A stretch of 64,000 bases of DNA from Lentzea fradiae (GTDB taxonomy: Bacteria > Actinomycetota > Actinomycetes > Mycobacteriales > Pseudonocardiaceae). This document shows positions 15,443 to 24,506 of this stretch, piece by piece (position 1 is the first letter of the stretch; each line of letters starts with the position of its first letter). The stretch is taken from assembly GCF_900100955.1 (NCBI RefSeq), contig NZ_FNCC01000005.1, positions 372,001 through 436,000 on the forward strand, in the 5' to 3' direction. The notes beneath the pieces were generated by a model, which was not told the DNA's origin, did no database searches, and saw only the letters and a program-made list of their open reading frames with translations. A program made the translations under genes and the position numbers.

Positions 15443-17266
15443 CTACCAGCTGAGCGTTTGGTGCCAGACCTCCAGCGACAGCAGCGTCCAGATCCGCGGC
15501 TGTTCGTTGCGGTCTCCCGAGTCGTGGCCGTCGAGCAGCGACCTCACCGCGGCCCGGTCGAAGGTCCTGCCCACGAACGACGTGGGTCCTGTCAGCAGGT
15601 CGTAGGCCATGTCCCGCAACCCGTCGCGGAACCAGGCGTCGAGCGGCACCTTGAAGCCCGACTTGGGCCGGTCGACGATGTCGGCCGGGAGGTGCTGCCG
15701 CGCCACCTCCTTCACGACCCACTTGGTCGTGCCGCCGCGCACCTTCACGTTGCTGGGCAGTGAGAACGCGAGCTCGGCGACGCGGTGGTCGAGGAACGGC
15801 GGACGCAGTTCCAGCGACGCGGCCATTGACATGCGGTCGCCGCGTTCGAGGAGGTTGTCGGCGAGCCAGGTGTGCGAGTCGGCGTAGAGCATGCGCCGCA
15901 ACGCGTCCCCGCGCCCGTTCTCGTACGGCGCGAGCACCGACCGGGTCGCCGGGCCGCCCAGCAGCTCGGCGCGCTCGGCGAGCGTGAACGGCGCGAACCA
16001 GCCGCGCATCCGTTCGGCGTAGGTCGGTTCGCCGATGGCGCGCAGGGCGATGCCCAGCCGTGCCTTCGAGGCCGGGAGCGCCTTCTCCAGGCGGCGCAAC
16101 GCGGCCGACGGCGCGACGCCCGCCAGCCGGGTGGCCTGGGCGAAGCGGTACTTCGGGTAGCCGCCGAACAGCTCGTCGCTGCCCTCACCGGACAGCACGA
16201 CCTTCACGTCCCTGCGGGCCAGCTCGGCGAGGCGGAACACGGCCACGTCGGCGGGTTCGGACAGCGGCGCGTCGCGGTGCCAGGACAGCTTCGCCCAGCT
16301 GTCGCGGAAGTCGTCGGCCGTCACGACCACGCTGTGGTGCTCGCTGCCGACGATCCCGGCGACCTTGTCCGCCCAGTGCAGCTCGTCCACCCGCGGGTCG
16401 CCGAACCCGGCGGAGAACGTGTGCAGCTCCGCGCCGCCGCGCTCGCGCGCCACCAGTGCCGTGATCAGCGACGAGTCGACGCCGCCGGACAGGTACGCGC
16501 CGACCGGCACGTCCGCCACCAGCGCGTCGCGCACCGACGCCGTCAGCGCCTCGTCGACCAGCCGGACGGCCTCCTGCGGGCTGACCCGCCGGACCTCCGA
16601 CTCGCGCGGCAGCTCCCAGTACGGCTCCGTCCGCACCTCGCCCGACGCCGAGACGACGAGGTGGTGGCCCTGCGGCACCTTCCTGACCCCGCGCACCAGC
16701 GTGTGCGGTGCCGGAACCGACCGGTGCGCCAGGTAGTCGTGCAGCGACTCGGTGTCGACCTCGGCCGTGCCGATCGCCGGCAGCAGTGCCTTGATCTCGG
16801 ACGCGAAGGCGAACATCGCCGAGTCGGCGTAGTAGTACAGCGGCAGGATGCCCAGCCGGTCGCGGAAGAGATGCGTCTCGCCGGTCTTCGCGTCGTGCAG
16901 GGCGTAGGCGAACTGGCCGCGCAGCTTCGTCACGGCGGCCGGGCCGTGCTGCTCGTACAGCGCCAGCAGCACCTCGGTGTCGCCGTTCGTGCGGAACGGG
17001 TAGTCCAGCTCCTCGCGCAGCTGCCGGTAGTTCAGGATCTCGCCGTTGAAGGCGATCGTGGTCGTGCCGGACGCGCCCGCCATCGGCTGCGGCGAGCCGG
17101 CCAGGTCGATGATCGACAGCCGGGTGTGAGCGAAGCCGATCGAGCCCTCCGCCCAGAACCCGCTGTCGTCAGGGCCGCGGTGGTGCAGCCGCTTCGCCAT
17201 CTCGGCGAGCAGCTCACGGGAGACGGGGGCGCCGTCGAACCGCCGGATGCCTGCGATTCCGCACAT
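15443..17266 (-). CDS. asnB: Asparagine synthetase (glutamine-hydrolysing) type amidotransferase
   Basis: The 607-residue enzyme has the complete AsnB layout. The N-terminal glutaminase domain begins MCGIAGI with catalytic Cys2 and LHHRGPDD. The C-terminal ATP-pyrophosphatase domain has the SGGVDSS loop near residue 260 and SGEGSDELFGGYPKYR. Besides making asparagine, relatives in polysaccharide loci (WbpS-like) convert the carboxylate of a hexuronic acid to an amide. Its position between a glycosyltransferase and a transporter in a surface-glycan locus favours the latter. The sequence alone does not separate the two. It starts 3 bases after the upstream stop. Confidence 0.9.
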   Translation of the reverse strand: MCGIAGIRRFDGAPVSRELLAEMAKRLHHRGPDDSGFWAEGSIGFAHTRLSIIDLAGSPQPMAGASGTTTIAFNGEILNYRQLREELDYPFRTNGDTEVLLALYEQHGPAAVTKLRGQFAYALHDAKTGETHLFRDRLGILPLYYYADSAMFAFASEIKALLPAIGTAEVDTESLHDYLAHRSVPAPHTLVRGVRKVPQGHHLVVSASGEVRTEPYWELPRESEVRRVSPQEAVRLVDEALTASVRDALVADVPVGAYLSGGVDSSLITALVARERGGAELHTFSAGFGDPRVDELHWADKVAGIVGSEHHSVVVTADDFRDSWAKLSWHRDAPLSEPADVAVFRLAELARRDVKVVLSGEGSDELFGGYPKYRFAQATRLAGVAPSAALRRLEKALPASKARLGIALRAIGEPTYAERMRGWFAPFTLAERAELLGGPATRSVLAPYENGRGDALRRMLYADSHTWLADNLLERGDRMSMAASLELRPPFLDHRVAELAFSLPSNVKVRGGTTKWVVKEVARQHLPADIVDRPKSGFKVPLDAWFRDGLRDMAYDLLTGPTSFVGRTFDRAAVRSLLDGHDSGDRNEQPRIWTLLSLEVWHQTLSW

Positions 17267-17269
17267 GGG

Positions 17270-19273
17270 TTACTTCTGCCCTTCCGCGAGCTGCATGAGC
17301 TCGCGGGCACGGGAGTCCCACGAAGCGGTCAGCACGGCCGCACGACGTTCGGACGGGGTCTTCAGACCGCCGTCCTTGAGGGTGAGGCGGATCTGGTCGA
17401 CGAAGTCGGCCTCGCCCTTGGCGATCCGGATCACGTCGCCGTAGCGCGCGACCTCGGGGAAGTCCGTCGACACCACGGCCAGGCCGAGGGCGAGGTACTC
17501 CTTCATCTTGATCGGGTTGGCGTGCTTGATCCAGTCGTTGTCGAGCCACGGCATCAGCGCCACGTCGAAGCCGGAGCCGTAGCCGGGGATCTGCTCGTAG
17601 GAGCGGAAGTCCAGCCAGTGGACGTTCGGGTACTTCTCGTAGCGCTCCATCGAGCAGGTGGCGTCGCCGATCAGCACGACCGACGCGTCCGGGAACTCCT
17701 GCGCGACCCGTTCGATCAGGTCGAAGTCCACCAGGTAGTCGTCGAGGCTGCCGAAGAACCCGATGCGCGGCCCCGGGATCGACGCGATGTCCGCGGGCAG
17801 CTCGGTGCGGCGGGTGAAGTGGTCGACGTCCACGCCGTGGTCGAGGAAGTGAGCGCGCTCACCCGTCAGCGCCGACTCCTCGTCCTGCAGAGCCCGGCTC
17901 ACGTACAGCACGGTGTCCGAATTGGACAGCAGCTGGTTCTCCAGCGCGGCGATCGTGCCCTGGTCGGCCTCGGGGAACGCGGAGTGCCGGTCGGAGCGGT
18001 TGAACACCAGGCCCTTCGTCTTCATCGGCTGCACGACGTCCCACGCCGTGGGAATCGTGGCGACGACGACCGGCGTGCCCATCCGCAGGAAGAAGCACAC
18101 CGCGCGGACCTGGGCACGGACGAGGACGGAGTTCAGCTTGCGCAGCCACGGCTTGCCGTAGAACGGCAGGGGAGCGGGCGTCATCACGTAGAAGTTCGGC
18201 GTCTCGGGGACCGGACGGCGCACGAGCATCGCGACGCTCTTGGCCTTGCGCAGGATCCGGCGCAGGAACTGCGTGCTCTTGCCCGGCGACGGCATGCGCA
18301 GGCCGATGCTGTTGACCAGCAGCACCTTGCGGTGCTTGGCGACCCGGCGCAGCAGCTGGAAGTCGGAGTGCGCCCGGTTGTGGTACCACCAGTCCTGCGC
18401 GGAGAAGCACAGGTAGCTCGGCCCTTCGGAGGCGACCTCCTCCGGCCAGCGGCGCATCCCGAACAGGCTCCTCAACGCGGTGCGGTGCTTCGGCGACGCC
18501 GCGCGGAGCCCTTCGTTGACCACCATCGCGAGCCACATCCCGAACCCGGCGAACCGGCCGTGGCGCTCGCGGTGCAGCCGGACCTTGTTCGTGATGAGCA
18601 TCGACCACAGCCGGGCGTTCGTGGACACCTCGCCGCCGATGTGCGTGACCGTCGCGCGGGGCTCGAACCACACGCCGCCGACGGTCAGCATGTAGTCGGT
18701 CTCCTCCGAATAGAGGAAGAACCGTTCGTCCAAAAGGCCGTACCGCTCAACGGTTTCGCGCTTGACCAGCCACGCGCAGCCGGTCGCCCAGTCGGCGGCG
18801 TGGGCGCCCTGGTAGGCGAGCGCGGAGGTGACCGTCTCGCCCAGCCCGATCCGGCCGGCACGGCCGCCGCCGACCAGGGCCTCCGCGAACGCGCCCGCGA
18901 CCCGCGGCCTGCGGCGCAGCGAGTGCGACAACGCGCCGCTCTCGTCGACCACGCGCGGCACGACGATCGGCTGGTCCACCGCGCGAAGCGCCTCCAGGGC
19001 GCCGGGGTGCAGGCGGATGTCGGCGTTGAGCACGAGGACGTCGTGACCTTCCGCGGCCTTGATGCCGAGGTTCACCCCCGCCGCGAACCCGGCGTTCACC
19101 GGGCTGCGCAGGACTTCCACGCCGGGGCGAGTGGCGGCCGCCACAGTTCCGTCGGTGGAGGCGTTGTCGACGACGATGACCCTGACGTCATCGGGCAGCG
19201 AGTCCAGGCATCCCGCGATGACCTGTTCGCTCTGGTACGTGACGATGACCACCGCGACAGGTGACCGCTCCAC
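17270..19273 (-). CDS. Two-domain glycosyltransferase (GT2 fused to GT4-like)
   Basis: The protein has 667 residues. The N-terminal domain (about 1-270) is family 2: VAVVIVTYQSEQVIAGCL, VIVVDNASTDGT and NADIRLHP, then FLYSEETDYML. This is the rhamnosyl/galactofuranosyl type. The C-terminal domain (about 300-660) is GT-B, with GPRIGFFGSLDDYLVDFD and a typical KMKEYLALGLAVVSTDFPEV donor-site segment. One polypeptide therefore probably adds two sugars in succession. A GTG with GAGGAG five bases upstream was chosen. A GTG 15 bases earlier lacks a site. It heads a three-gene operon with asnB and the MFS gene. Confidence 0.87.
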   Translation of the reverse strand: MERSPVAVVIVTYQSEQVIAGCLDSLPDDVRVIVVDNASTDGTVAAATRPGVEVLRSPVNAGFAAGVNLGIKAAEGHDVLVLNADIRLHPGALEALRAVDQPIVVPRVVDESGALSHSLRRRPRVAGAFAEALVGGGRAGRIGLGETVTSALAYQGAHAADWATGCAWLVKRETVERYGLLDERFFLYSEETDYMLTVGGVWFEPRATVTHIGGEVSTNARLWSMLITNKVRLHRERHGRFAGFGMWLAMVVNEGLRAASPKHRTALRSLFGMRRWPEEVASEGPSYLCFSAQDWWYHNRAHSDFQLLRRVAKHRKVLLVNSIGLRMPSPGKSTQFLRRILRKAKSVAMLVRRPVPETPNFYVMTPAPLPFYGKPWLRKLNSVLVRAQVRAVCFFLRMGTPVVVATIPTAWDVVQPMKTKGLVFNRSDRHSAFPEADQGTIAALENQLLSNSDTVLYVSRALQDEESALTGERAHFLDHGVDVDHFTRRTELPADIASIPGPRIGFFGSLDDYLVDFDLIERVAQEFPDASVVLIGDATCSMERYEKYPNVHWLDFRSYEQIPGYGSGFDVALMPWLDNDWIKHANPIKMKEYLALGLAVVSTDFPEVARYGDVIRIAKGEADFVDQIRLTLKDGGLKTPSERRAAVLTASWDSRARELMQLAEGQK

Positions 19274-19384
19274 AACCGCTCCTCGCACTCGGGCTTGTGC
19301 CCGCTACATCGAGCGTTTCCGAACTGTCGTTACGAAGTGCGGCCCAGCTGTAACCGTTCGGCCCTCCCGAACGAGAACCAACAC

Positions 19385-20716
19385 GTGACGTCATCTCCGC
19401 ACGTGTTGATCATCGTGCAGAACCTTCCCGTGCCGCTGGACCGCCGGGTGTGGCTGGAATGCCGCGCTCTCACCGCGGCCGGGTACGAGGTTTCGGTGAT
19501 CTGCCCCAAGGGTCCGGGTGATCCCGCGTACCAGGTGCTCGACGGAGTGCACCTGTACAAGTACGCTCCGCCGCCGCAAGCAGAAGGCGCGCTGGGCTAT
19601 GCGTGGGAGTTCCTGTACTGCTGGGTGCGCACGGCGTTGCTGAGCGTGAAGGTCCGCGCCCGCAGGCGATTCCACGTCATGCAGGCGTGCAACCCGCCGG
19701 ACACCTACTGGGCGCTCGCACTGCTGTGGCGGCTCGGCGGGGTGAAGTTCCTGTTCGACCACCACGACCTCAACCCCGAGGTGTTCCTGTCCCGCTTCGG
19801 CGAGCCGAAGGGCGTCGCGGGCAAGCTCCAGTACCGGGTCCTGAAGTGGCTGGAGCGCAGGACGTTCCGCACGGCCGACCGGGTGACGTCGACCAACACC
19901 TCGTACCAGAAGATCGCGTGGACGCGCGGTTCCGTGCCGCCCGAGCACACCTCCGTCGTGCGCTCCGGCCCGGACACGACGGTGATGCGTCCCGTCGAAT
20001 GCGTGGACGAGCTGCGGCGCGGTGGCAAGCATCTGGTGGCGTACCTGGGGATCATGGGGCCGCAGGACGGCGTCGACGGCGTCCTGGAGGTCGCTCGCCG
20101 CGTCGTGTTCGACCGCAGGCGCACCGACGTCCGGTTCGCGCTGCTCGGTTTCGGCGACTGCCTCGAAGACCTGAAGAAGCAGTCCACCGCATGGGGACTG
20201 GACCCGTACGTCGAGTTCACCGGACGCGTCGGGCCGGAACAGATCACCCGTTACCTGTCGACGTCGTCGGTCGGCCTGGGGCCGGACCCGCTGTCGCCGT
20301 TGAACGACGTGTCCACCATGAACAAGACGATGGAATACATGGCCTACGCGCTGCCGGTCGTCTCGTACCGGCTGACGGAGACCGTGGTGTCGGCCGGCGA
20401 CTGCGCCGTCTACGTCGAGCCGGGTGACGTCGAGGCGTTCACGACGGCTCTGCTCGACCTGCTCGACGACGCCGAACGCCGCGCACGCCTCGGTTTCGAG
20501 GGCCGCCGCCGCTGCGAGGCCGAGCTCGACTGGCGTCCGCAGGCCGAGAACTACGTGGCGGTGTTCGACGGCCTCACCGGCTTCGCCTCGCGCGGCCCGT
20601 TCCCCGGCGGCAGGCCGGAGCTGGGGCCGGGCACCGACCAGTGGGGCAACAAGATGATCGACGTGAGCGACGACGCCGCGCTCCGCGCGTTCGCCGTGAC
20701 CCGGACGGGAGAATGA
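19385..20716 (+). CDS. Family 4 glycosyltransferase
   Basis: This is a 443-residue GT-B enzyme. The acceptor domain starts HVLIIVQNLPVPLDRRVWLE, a signature of a GT4 subgroup common in actinobacterial exopolysaccharide loci. It continues with FDHHDLNPEVF. The donor domain has VAYLGIMGPQDGVDGVLE, FALLGFGDCLEDL and the MNKTMEYMAYALPVVSY motif, where the Glu binds the donor ribose or phosphate. The GTG start is 111 bases from the divergent two-domain glycosyltransferase. The stop overlaps the UDP-glucose dehydrogenase start (ATGA), suggesting that this enzyme may use UDP-glucuronate. That is inference. Confidence 0.87.
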   Translation: MTSSPHVLIIVQNLPVPLDRRVWLECRALTAAGYEVSVICPKGPGDPAYQVLDGVHLYKYAPPPQAEGALGYAWEFLYCWVRTALLSVKVRARRRFHVMQACNPPDTYWALALLWRLGGVKFLFDHHDLNPEVFLSRFGEPKGVAGKLQYRVLKWLERRTFRTADRVTSTNTSYQKIAWTRGSVPPEHTSVVRSGPDTTVMRPVECVDELRRGGKHLVAYLGIMGPQDGVDGVLEVARRVVFDRRRTDVRFALLGFGDCLEDLKKQSTAWGLDPYVEFTGRVGPEQITRYLSTSSVGLGPDPLSPLNDVSTMNKTMEYMAYALPVVSYRLTETVVSAGDCAVYVEPGDVEAFTTALLDLLDDAERRARLGFEGRRRCEAELDWRPQAENYVAVFDGLTGFASRGPFPGGRPELGPGTDQWGNKMIDVSDDAALRAFAVTRTGE

Positions 20717-22011
20717 TGTTCGTCAGAAGGATCGCCGTCGTCGGCACCGGCTACGTCGGCCTGACCACCGGCGCCTGCCTGGCGTCGCTGGGCCACAGCG
20801 TGGTCTGCGCGGACGTCGACGCCGAGAAGGTCGAACGGTTGTCGCGCGGCGAGGTCGACATCCTCGAACCGGGCCTCGCCGAGCTGGTGGCCGAGGGCCT
20901 CGCGTCCGGGCGCCTGTCGTTCGTGCTCGGCGCGTCCGCCGCGGTGACGGAGGCCGAGGTCGTCTTCCTCTGCGTGCCCACGCCGATGGGCGTCGGCGGC
21001 ATCGCCGACCTCCAGGCCGTCGAGTCCGTTGTGGACGAGACGCGCGAGCTGCTGCCGTCCGGCTGCGTGATCGTGAACAAGTCGACGGTGCCCGTCGGCA
21101 CCGCCGTGCGCACCGCGGAGCTGCTGCGGCGTGACGACGTCGCCGTCGTGTCGAACCCCGAGTTCCTGCGCGAGGGCACGGCCGTCCACGACTTCCTGAA
21201 CCCGGACCGCATCGTCGTCGGCTGCGACCAGCAGGACGCCGCCGAACGCGTCGCCGCCCTCTACGCCCGCCTCGGCGCGCCGACGGTGCTGACCGACGCC
21301 GCGTCCGCCGAGATGGTCAAGTACGCGGCAAACTGCTTCCTCGCCATGAAGCTCTCGTACGTCAACGCGGTCGCGGAGCTGTGCGAACGGCTCGGCGCGA
21401 ACATCACCGACGTCACCGAGGGCATGGGCTACGACAAGCGCATCGGCCAGGCGTTCCTCAACCCCGGTCCCGGCTGGGGCGGTTCGTGCCTGCCCAAGGA
21501 CACGCACGCGATGCTCCAGGTCGCCGACGCGGCCGACTTCGAGTTTCGCCTGCTGCGCGCCACGATCGACACCAACGAGCGCCAGCGCCAGCGCATGGTC
21601 GAGAAGGTCCGCCTCGCCGTCACCGGCAAGCGCGGCGGCTCGCTCTCGCACGTCCGCCTTGGCCTGCTGGGCCTGACGTTCAAGGCGGGCACGGACGACC
21701 TGCGCGACTCACCGGCACTGGCCGTGGCGGCGATGCTCAAGCAGGCGGGCGCCGACCTGGTCGCCTACGACCCGGCGCTGCCCGGCGGCAGGGACCTCGG
21801 CTCGGTGTCCGTTGTGGACGATCCTTACCAGGCGGCCAAGGACGTGGACGGCCTCGTCGTGCTGACCGAGTGGCCGGACTTCCGCTCCCTGGACTGGGCC
21901 CGGCTCGCCGAGACCGTGCGCCGGCCCGTCGTCGTCGACATGCGCAACATCCTCGACCCGGACGTGATCCGCCGGGCGGGCTTCACCTGCACGTCGCTCG
22001 GCCGCCGCTGA
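20713..22011 (+). CDS. ugd: UDP-glucose 6-dehydrogenase (UDP-sugar dehydrogenase family)
   Basis: The enzyme has 432 residues. The N-terminal NAD-binding Rossmann fold has IAVVGTGYVGLTTGACLA, and the family landmarks FLCVPTPMG, STVPVGT and NPEFLREG follow. The catalytic cysteine is in GPGWGGSCLPKDT (about residue 260), and a C-terminal UDP-binding domain has LGLTFKAGTDDLRDSPA. It oxidises UDP-glucose, or a related UDP-hexose such as UDP-GlcNAc, twice to the uronic acid with two NAD. The tandem ATGATG start overlaps the upstream glycosyltransferase stop. It supplies the uronic acid that the amidotransferase and WbpD-like enzymes elsewhere in the locus could modify. Confidence 0.92.
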   Translation: MMFVRRIAVVGTGYVGLTTGACLASLGHSVVCADVDAEKVERLSRGEVDILEPGLAELVAEGLASGRLSFVLGASAAVTEAEVVFLCVPTPMGVGGIADLQAVESVVDETRELLPSGCVIVNKSTVPVGTAVRTAELLRRDDVAVVSNPEFLREGTAVHDFLNPDRIVVGCDQQDAAERVAALYARLGAPTVLTDAASAEMVKYAANCFLAMKLSYVNAVAELCERLGANITDVTEGMGYDKRIGQAFLNPGPGWGGSCLPKDTHAMLQVADAADFEFRLLRATIDTNERQRQRMVEKVRLAVTGKRGGSLSHVRLGLLGLTFKAGTDDLRDSPALAVAAMLKQAGADLVAYDPALPGGRDLGSVSVVDDPYQAAKDVDGLVVLTEWPDFRSLDWARLAETVRRPVVVDMRNILDPDVIRRAGFTCTSLGRR

Positions 22012-22014
22012 GTG

Positions 22015-22055
22015 CGGACCCGCCGCGGTGGTTCACGACCACCGCGGCAGGTCCG
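22015..22055. terminator. Bidirectional hairpin between ugd and the PIG-L gene
   Basis: GCCGCGGTGGT (22022-22032) pairs with ACCACCGCGGC (22038-22048) over a 5-base loop. After one mismatch the stem extends with CGGACC/GGTCCG (22015-22020 and 22050-22055). It sits immediately behind ugd and overlaps the last codons of the convergent PIG-L gene, a natural place for a two-way terminator. No T-run. Confidence 0.6.
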
Positions 22056-22731
22056 GCCCGCTCGTCGTGATGCCCGCGAAGAGATCGGACTCCGGCAGCG
22101 GCGCGTCCGTCACGTCGAACTTCCGGAAGTAGTGCTCCCGCAACGAGAACTGCCCCGGCAGCTGCTGGCTGGCGTGGCACTGCAACGCTTTGCGCTTCAC
22201 GTCCGCGACCTCGGCGATGTCGATCGTCGTCGACCCGTCCACGGCCGTCAGGTAGAGCTTGGCCGGGATACCGGTGCGCTGCACAGCGAGCGCCGCCACC
22301 CGGTTCGCGTGCACGTGGTCGCGATGCGTGCTGTAGTGCGTGACCACCACCTGCGGCTGGAAGTGTTCGAGCAGGGAAGCCAGCCGCCCGGCGGCCGTCT
22401 CGACCGGGATGGTGCAGAACCCGCCCTGCGGCACCTCGCCGGCCGCACCGGAGTCGTGGTAGCCGAGCAGTTCGAGGTCGCTGATCCCCAACGCGTCACA
22501 AGCCGCGTACAGCTCCGCCCGCCGATGCGCCGCCACCGCCTTCGGGTGGTGCCCGAACTCACCGGGCACCGCACCACTCGCAGCGTCGTCGAACTCGCCG
22601 TTGGTGCACGTCACCACCACGGTGCGGGCACCCTGCCTGGCATACCGGGCGAGCATGCCCCCGGTCGACGTCGACTCGTCGCCGGGGTGGGCGTGAATCG
22701 CGAGCAAGGTTCTCGGTCCTGCGAACTGCAC
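22033..22731 (-). CDS. PIG-L family deacetylase with altered catalytic motif
   Basis: The 232-residue protein has the PIG-L/LmbE fold. TLLAIHAHPGDES opens the domain, VVVTCTNGEF follows, and HRDHVHANR provides the later histidine zinc ligand. Relatives remove N-acetyl groups from glucosamine-containing molecules (MshB, Mca, PIG-L). In the usual HPDDE motif the first Asp is the general base and the second a zinc ligand. Here the first is Gly (residue 17), while His15 and Asp18 remain. Metal binding is therefore expected but the standard mechanism may not hold. It has a GTG start and stands alone between convergent ugd and a divergent DUF4231 gene. Confidence 0.85.
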   Translation of the reverse strand: MQFAGPRTLLAIHAHPGDESTSTGGMLARYARQGARTVVVTCTNGEFDDAASGAVPGEFGHHPKAVAAHRRAELYAACDALGISDLELLGYHDSGAAGEVPQGGFCTIPVETAAGRLASLLEHFQPQVVVTHYSTHRDHVHANRVAALAVQRTGIPAKLYLTAVDGSTTIDIAEVADVKRKALQCHASQQLPGQFSLREHYFRKFDVTDAPLPESDLFAGITTSGPDLPRWS

Positions 22732-22766
22732 ACCGGAAAACGTACCCGGAAACTAATCTGCGGTGC

Positions 22767-23222
22767 GTGACCGACTTGCCGTCCGGCCTGAAGCCGTTGG
22801 AACTCGCACACCACCTCCGCGCGCAGATCTCACGTGGACACGACTACGCGCGTTCCAGGAAACATGGTTTCCGGTTGAGGTCCGTGGTGGTCCGACTGAC
22901 CACATTGGTGCTTTCGGCGGTGTCCACCATCATCCTCGGCCTGCAGAACCTCGACCCCTGGACCGGCACCGCGTTCGCCCTGGTGGCGGTCGTGACGGTG
23001 GTGTCCGCATTGGAGCCGTTCTTCGCCTGGCGGTCGTTGTGGGTGTTGATGGAGGAGGCGTCGCACCGGTTCCACCGGCTGGAGGACGACCTGGGGTACT
23101 ACATCGCCTCCACACCGGCGGAGGAGGTGGAGGAGGAGCGGATTCGGGAGATGTTCGTCCGATATCAGGAGATCTGGGACTCGTTGAGTTCTCGGTGGAT
23201 GCAGTTGAGGGACAACGACTGA
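22767..23222 (+). CDS. DUF4231/SLATT-like two-helix membrane protein
   Basis: This 151-residue protein carries two adjacent hydrophobic helices (about residues 42-60 and 68-88). A soluble amphipathic N-terminal segment precedes them, and a highly charged helical C-terminus (AEEVEEERIREMFVRYQEIW) follows. That layout and the WRSLWVLMEEA segment match DUF4231/SLATT-type proteins. SLATT families have been proposed as membrane effectors in conflict systems, but many solitary DUF4231 proteins have no known role. The GTG start is 35 bases from the divergent PIG-L gene. Confidence 0.7.
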   Translation: MTDLPSGLKPLELAHHLRAQISRGHDYARSRKHGFRLRSVVVRLTTLVLSAVSTIILGLQNLDPWTGTAFALVAVVTVVSALEPFFAWRSLWVLMEEASHRFHRLEDDLGYYIASTPAEEVEEERIREMFVRYQEIWDSLSSRWMQLRDND

Positions 23223-23302
23223 CTCTCCCCGCCCGCTTCCCACCTGCCGGTTCAACAACGCGAAACACCCTCGTGTACCGGCCGCGGAAGACCGGGCCGA
23301 AA

Positions 23303-23357
23303 GGGAACGCGGGGGCCCTACGTTTCCTCACGGGGAACGTGGGGCCCCCGCGTTCCC
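23303..23357. terminator. Long inverted repeat between convergent genes
   Basis: GGGAACGCGGGGGCCC (23303-23318) is perfectly complementary to GGGCCCCCGCGTTCCC (23342-23357). The 23-base spacer can itself pair (ACGTTTCC with GGGGAACGT), giving a nearly continuous cruciform. It lies between two convergent genes, as expected for a two-way terminator. It shares the ACGCGGGG core with the hairpins at 2.85 and 4.9 kb. Confidence 0.75.
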
Positions 23358-23396
23358 GCACAGGACGGCGGTGGGACGAGGCTGCCGGTCAGGTGC

Positions 23397-24506
23397 TCAG
23401 GGGGTGCCGGCGGGCTTGCCCTTGGCGTCGGGGGCGTTCGGGTCCAGCAGGTGGTTGTCCTGCCAGACGGCCCACTTGTAGCCCACGCCGTTGGCGGTGA
23501 CGTAGGCGGCGCCCCAGCCGGAGCCGGTGAAACGGTTGTTGATGGACTTCATGTTGCGGCCGTACTGGTTGCCGTGGCTCGACTCCAGGCCGAGCTGGTA
23601 GCCGCCGCCCTCCAGGAGGTTGCCCTCGACGGTGACGTTGTCGATGTCGCCGCCGTAGGTCTGGATGAACAGGGCGCCGGTGTCCTGGCCGGTGGAGCAG
23701 TCGATGCGGTTGTTGCGGAAGGTCAGGGTCCGGCCAGGGTTGCGGGTCAGGGGGAAGTCCCGGACGGTGGCGCCGTCGTTGTGGGCGTCGCCCGCTGTGC
23801 GCAGGCCGCGGACGTAGTTGCCTTCCGCCAGGCCGCTCAGGGAGCTGCCGGTGTTGTAGAAGCAGATGCCGGAGCCCATGCCGGTGATGTAGTTGCGTTG
23901 CAGCGTGCCGATGCCCAGGAAGGCGCACGACTTCGCGATGGTCGAGGCGGAGAGCTTGGAGCCGTCGATGTTCGAGTCTCGGATGGTGACCGGGGCGCTC
24001 GTCACCTGGCAGGAGTTGTTGCCGCACGGGCCGTTCGTGGTGACCAGGGGTGCGGCCTCGCCGAGCTTCAGCGGGCGGATGCAGGACTTCTCGACGGTGA
24101 TGTTGCCCGCGAAGAGGACCAGGGGCTGTTCGATGCGCTTGCCCGAGATCACGGTGCCCGCGGCGGGGGAGGCGGGGCCGGTGTAGACGGGGAGCGCGTC
24201 GCAGCTCAGGCCGACGGCGGCCAGGCCCGTGTTCGACTGGGTCAGCTTCCAGCCGGGGGAGCCGGCCGGTGCGGGCTGGGCGGCCGGGGGCTTCACGGGG
24301 CCGTTCGTCGCCGACTGGGGTGCGGTGGTGGAGCTGCTGGGGGCGGGGGAACTGCTGCTGGACGGGGGCGGGGAGCTTTCGGTGGTGCTGGTCGAGGTGG
24401 CGATGGTGCTGCCGGCCACCGGTGTCGGCTGGCCCGCCTGGGTCGGGGCGCAGGCGGCCAGCGAGAGGACACCGCCGGTCAGCAGTACGGCCAATCTCAG
24501 TTTCAC
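23397..24506 (-). CDS. Right-handed beta-helix lipoprotein
   Basis: The 369-residue protein has a lipoprotein signal (LAVLLTGGVLSLAAC, lipobox Cys about residue 19). A Ser/Thr/Pro-rich linker follows (about residues 35-85), then a parallel beta-helix region. That region has repeated short N-rich strands such as VTIRDSNIDGS, LQRNYITGMG, LTFRNNRIDCS and VTVEGNLLEGG, the pattern of polysaccharide-binding or -cleaving beta-helices. No clear lyase or hydrolase triad was seen. The GTG is chosen to keep a normal signal peptide, with GGAGG about ten bases upstream. It is probably anchored outside the membrane where it could contact the surface glycan made by this locus. Confidence 0.8.
   Translation of the reverse strand: MKLRLAVLLTGGVLSLAACAPTQAGQPTPVAGSTIATSTSTTESSPPPSSSSSPAPSSSTTAPQSATNGPVKPPAAQPAPAGSPGWKLTQSNTGLAAVGLSCDALPVYTGPASPAAGTVISGKRIEQPLVLFAGNITVEKSCIRPLKLGEAAPLVTTNGPCGNNSCQVTSAPVTIRDSNIDGSKLSASTIAKSCAFLGIGTLQRNYITGMGSGICFYNTGSSLSGLAEGNYVRGLRTAGDAHNDGATVRDFPLTRNPGRTLTFRNNRIDCSTGQDTGALFIQTYGGDIDNVTVEGNLLEGGGYQLGLESSHGNQYGRNMKSINNRFTGSGWGAAYVTANGVGYKWAVWQDNHLLDPNAPDAKGKPAGTP

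Noticed and set aside
15872..19264. 1130-codon open frame on the plus strand across asnB and the fused glycosyltransferase
   Set aside because: Low-complexity Arg/Val/Gln/His composition without motifs. The minus strand carries two clear enzymes. Antisense shadow.
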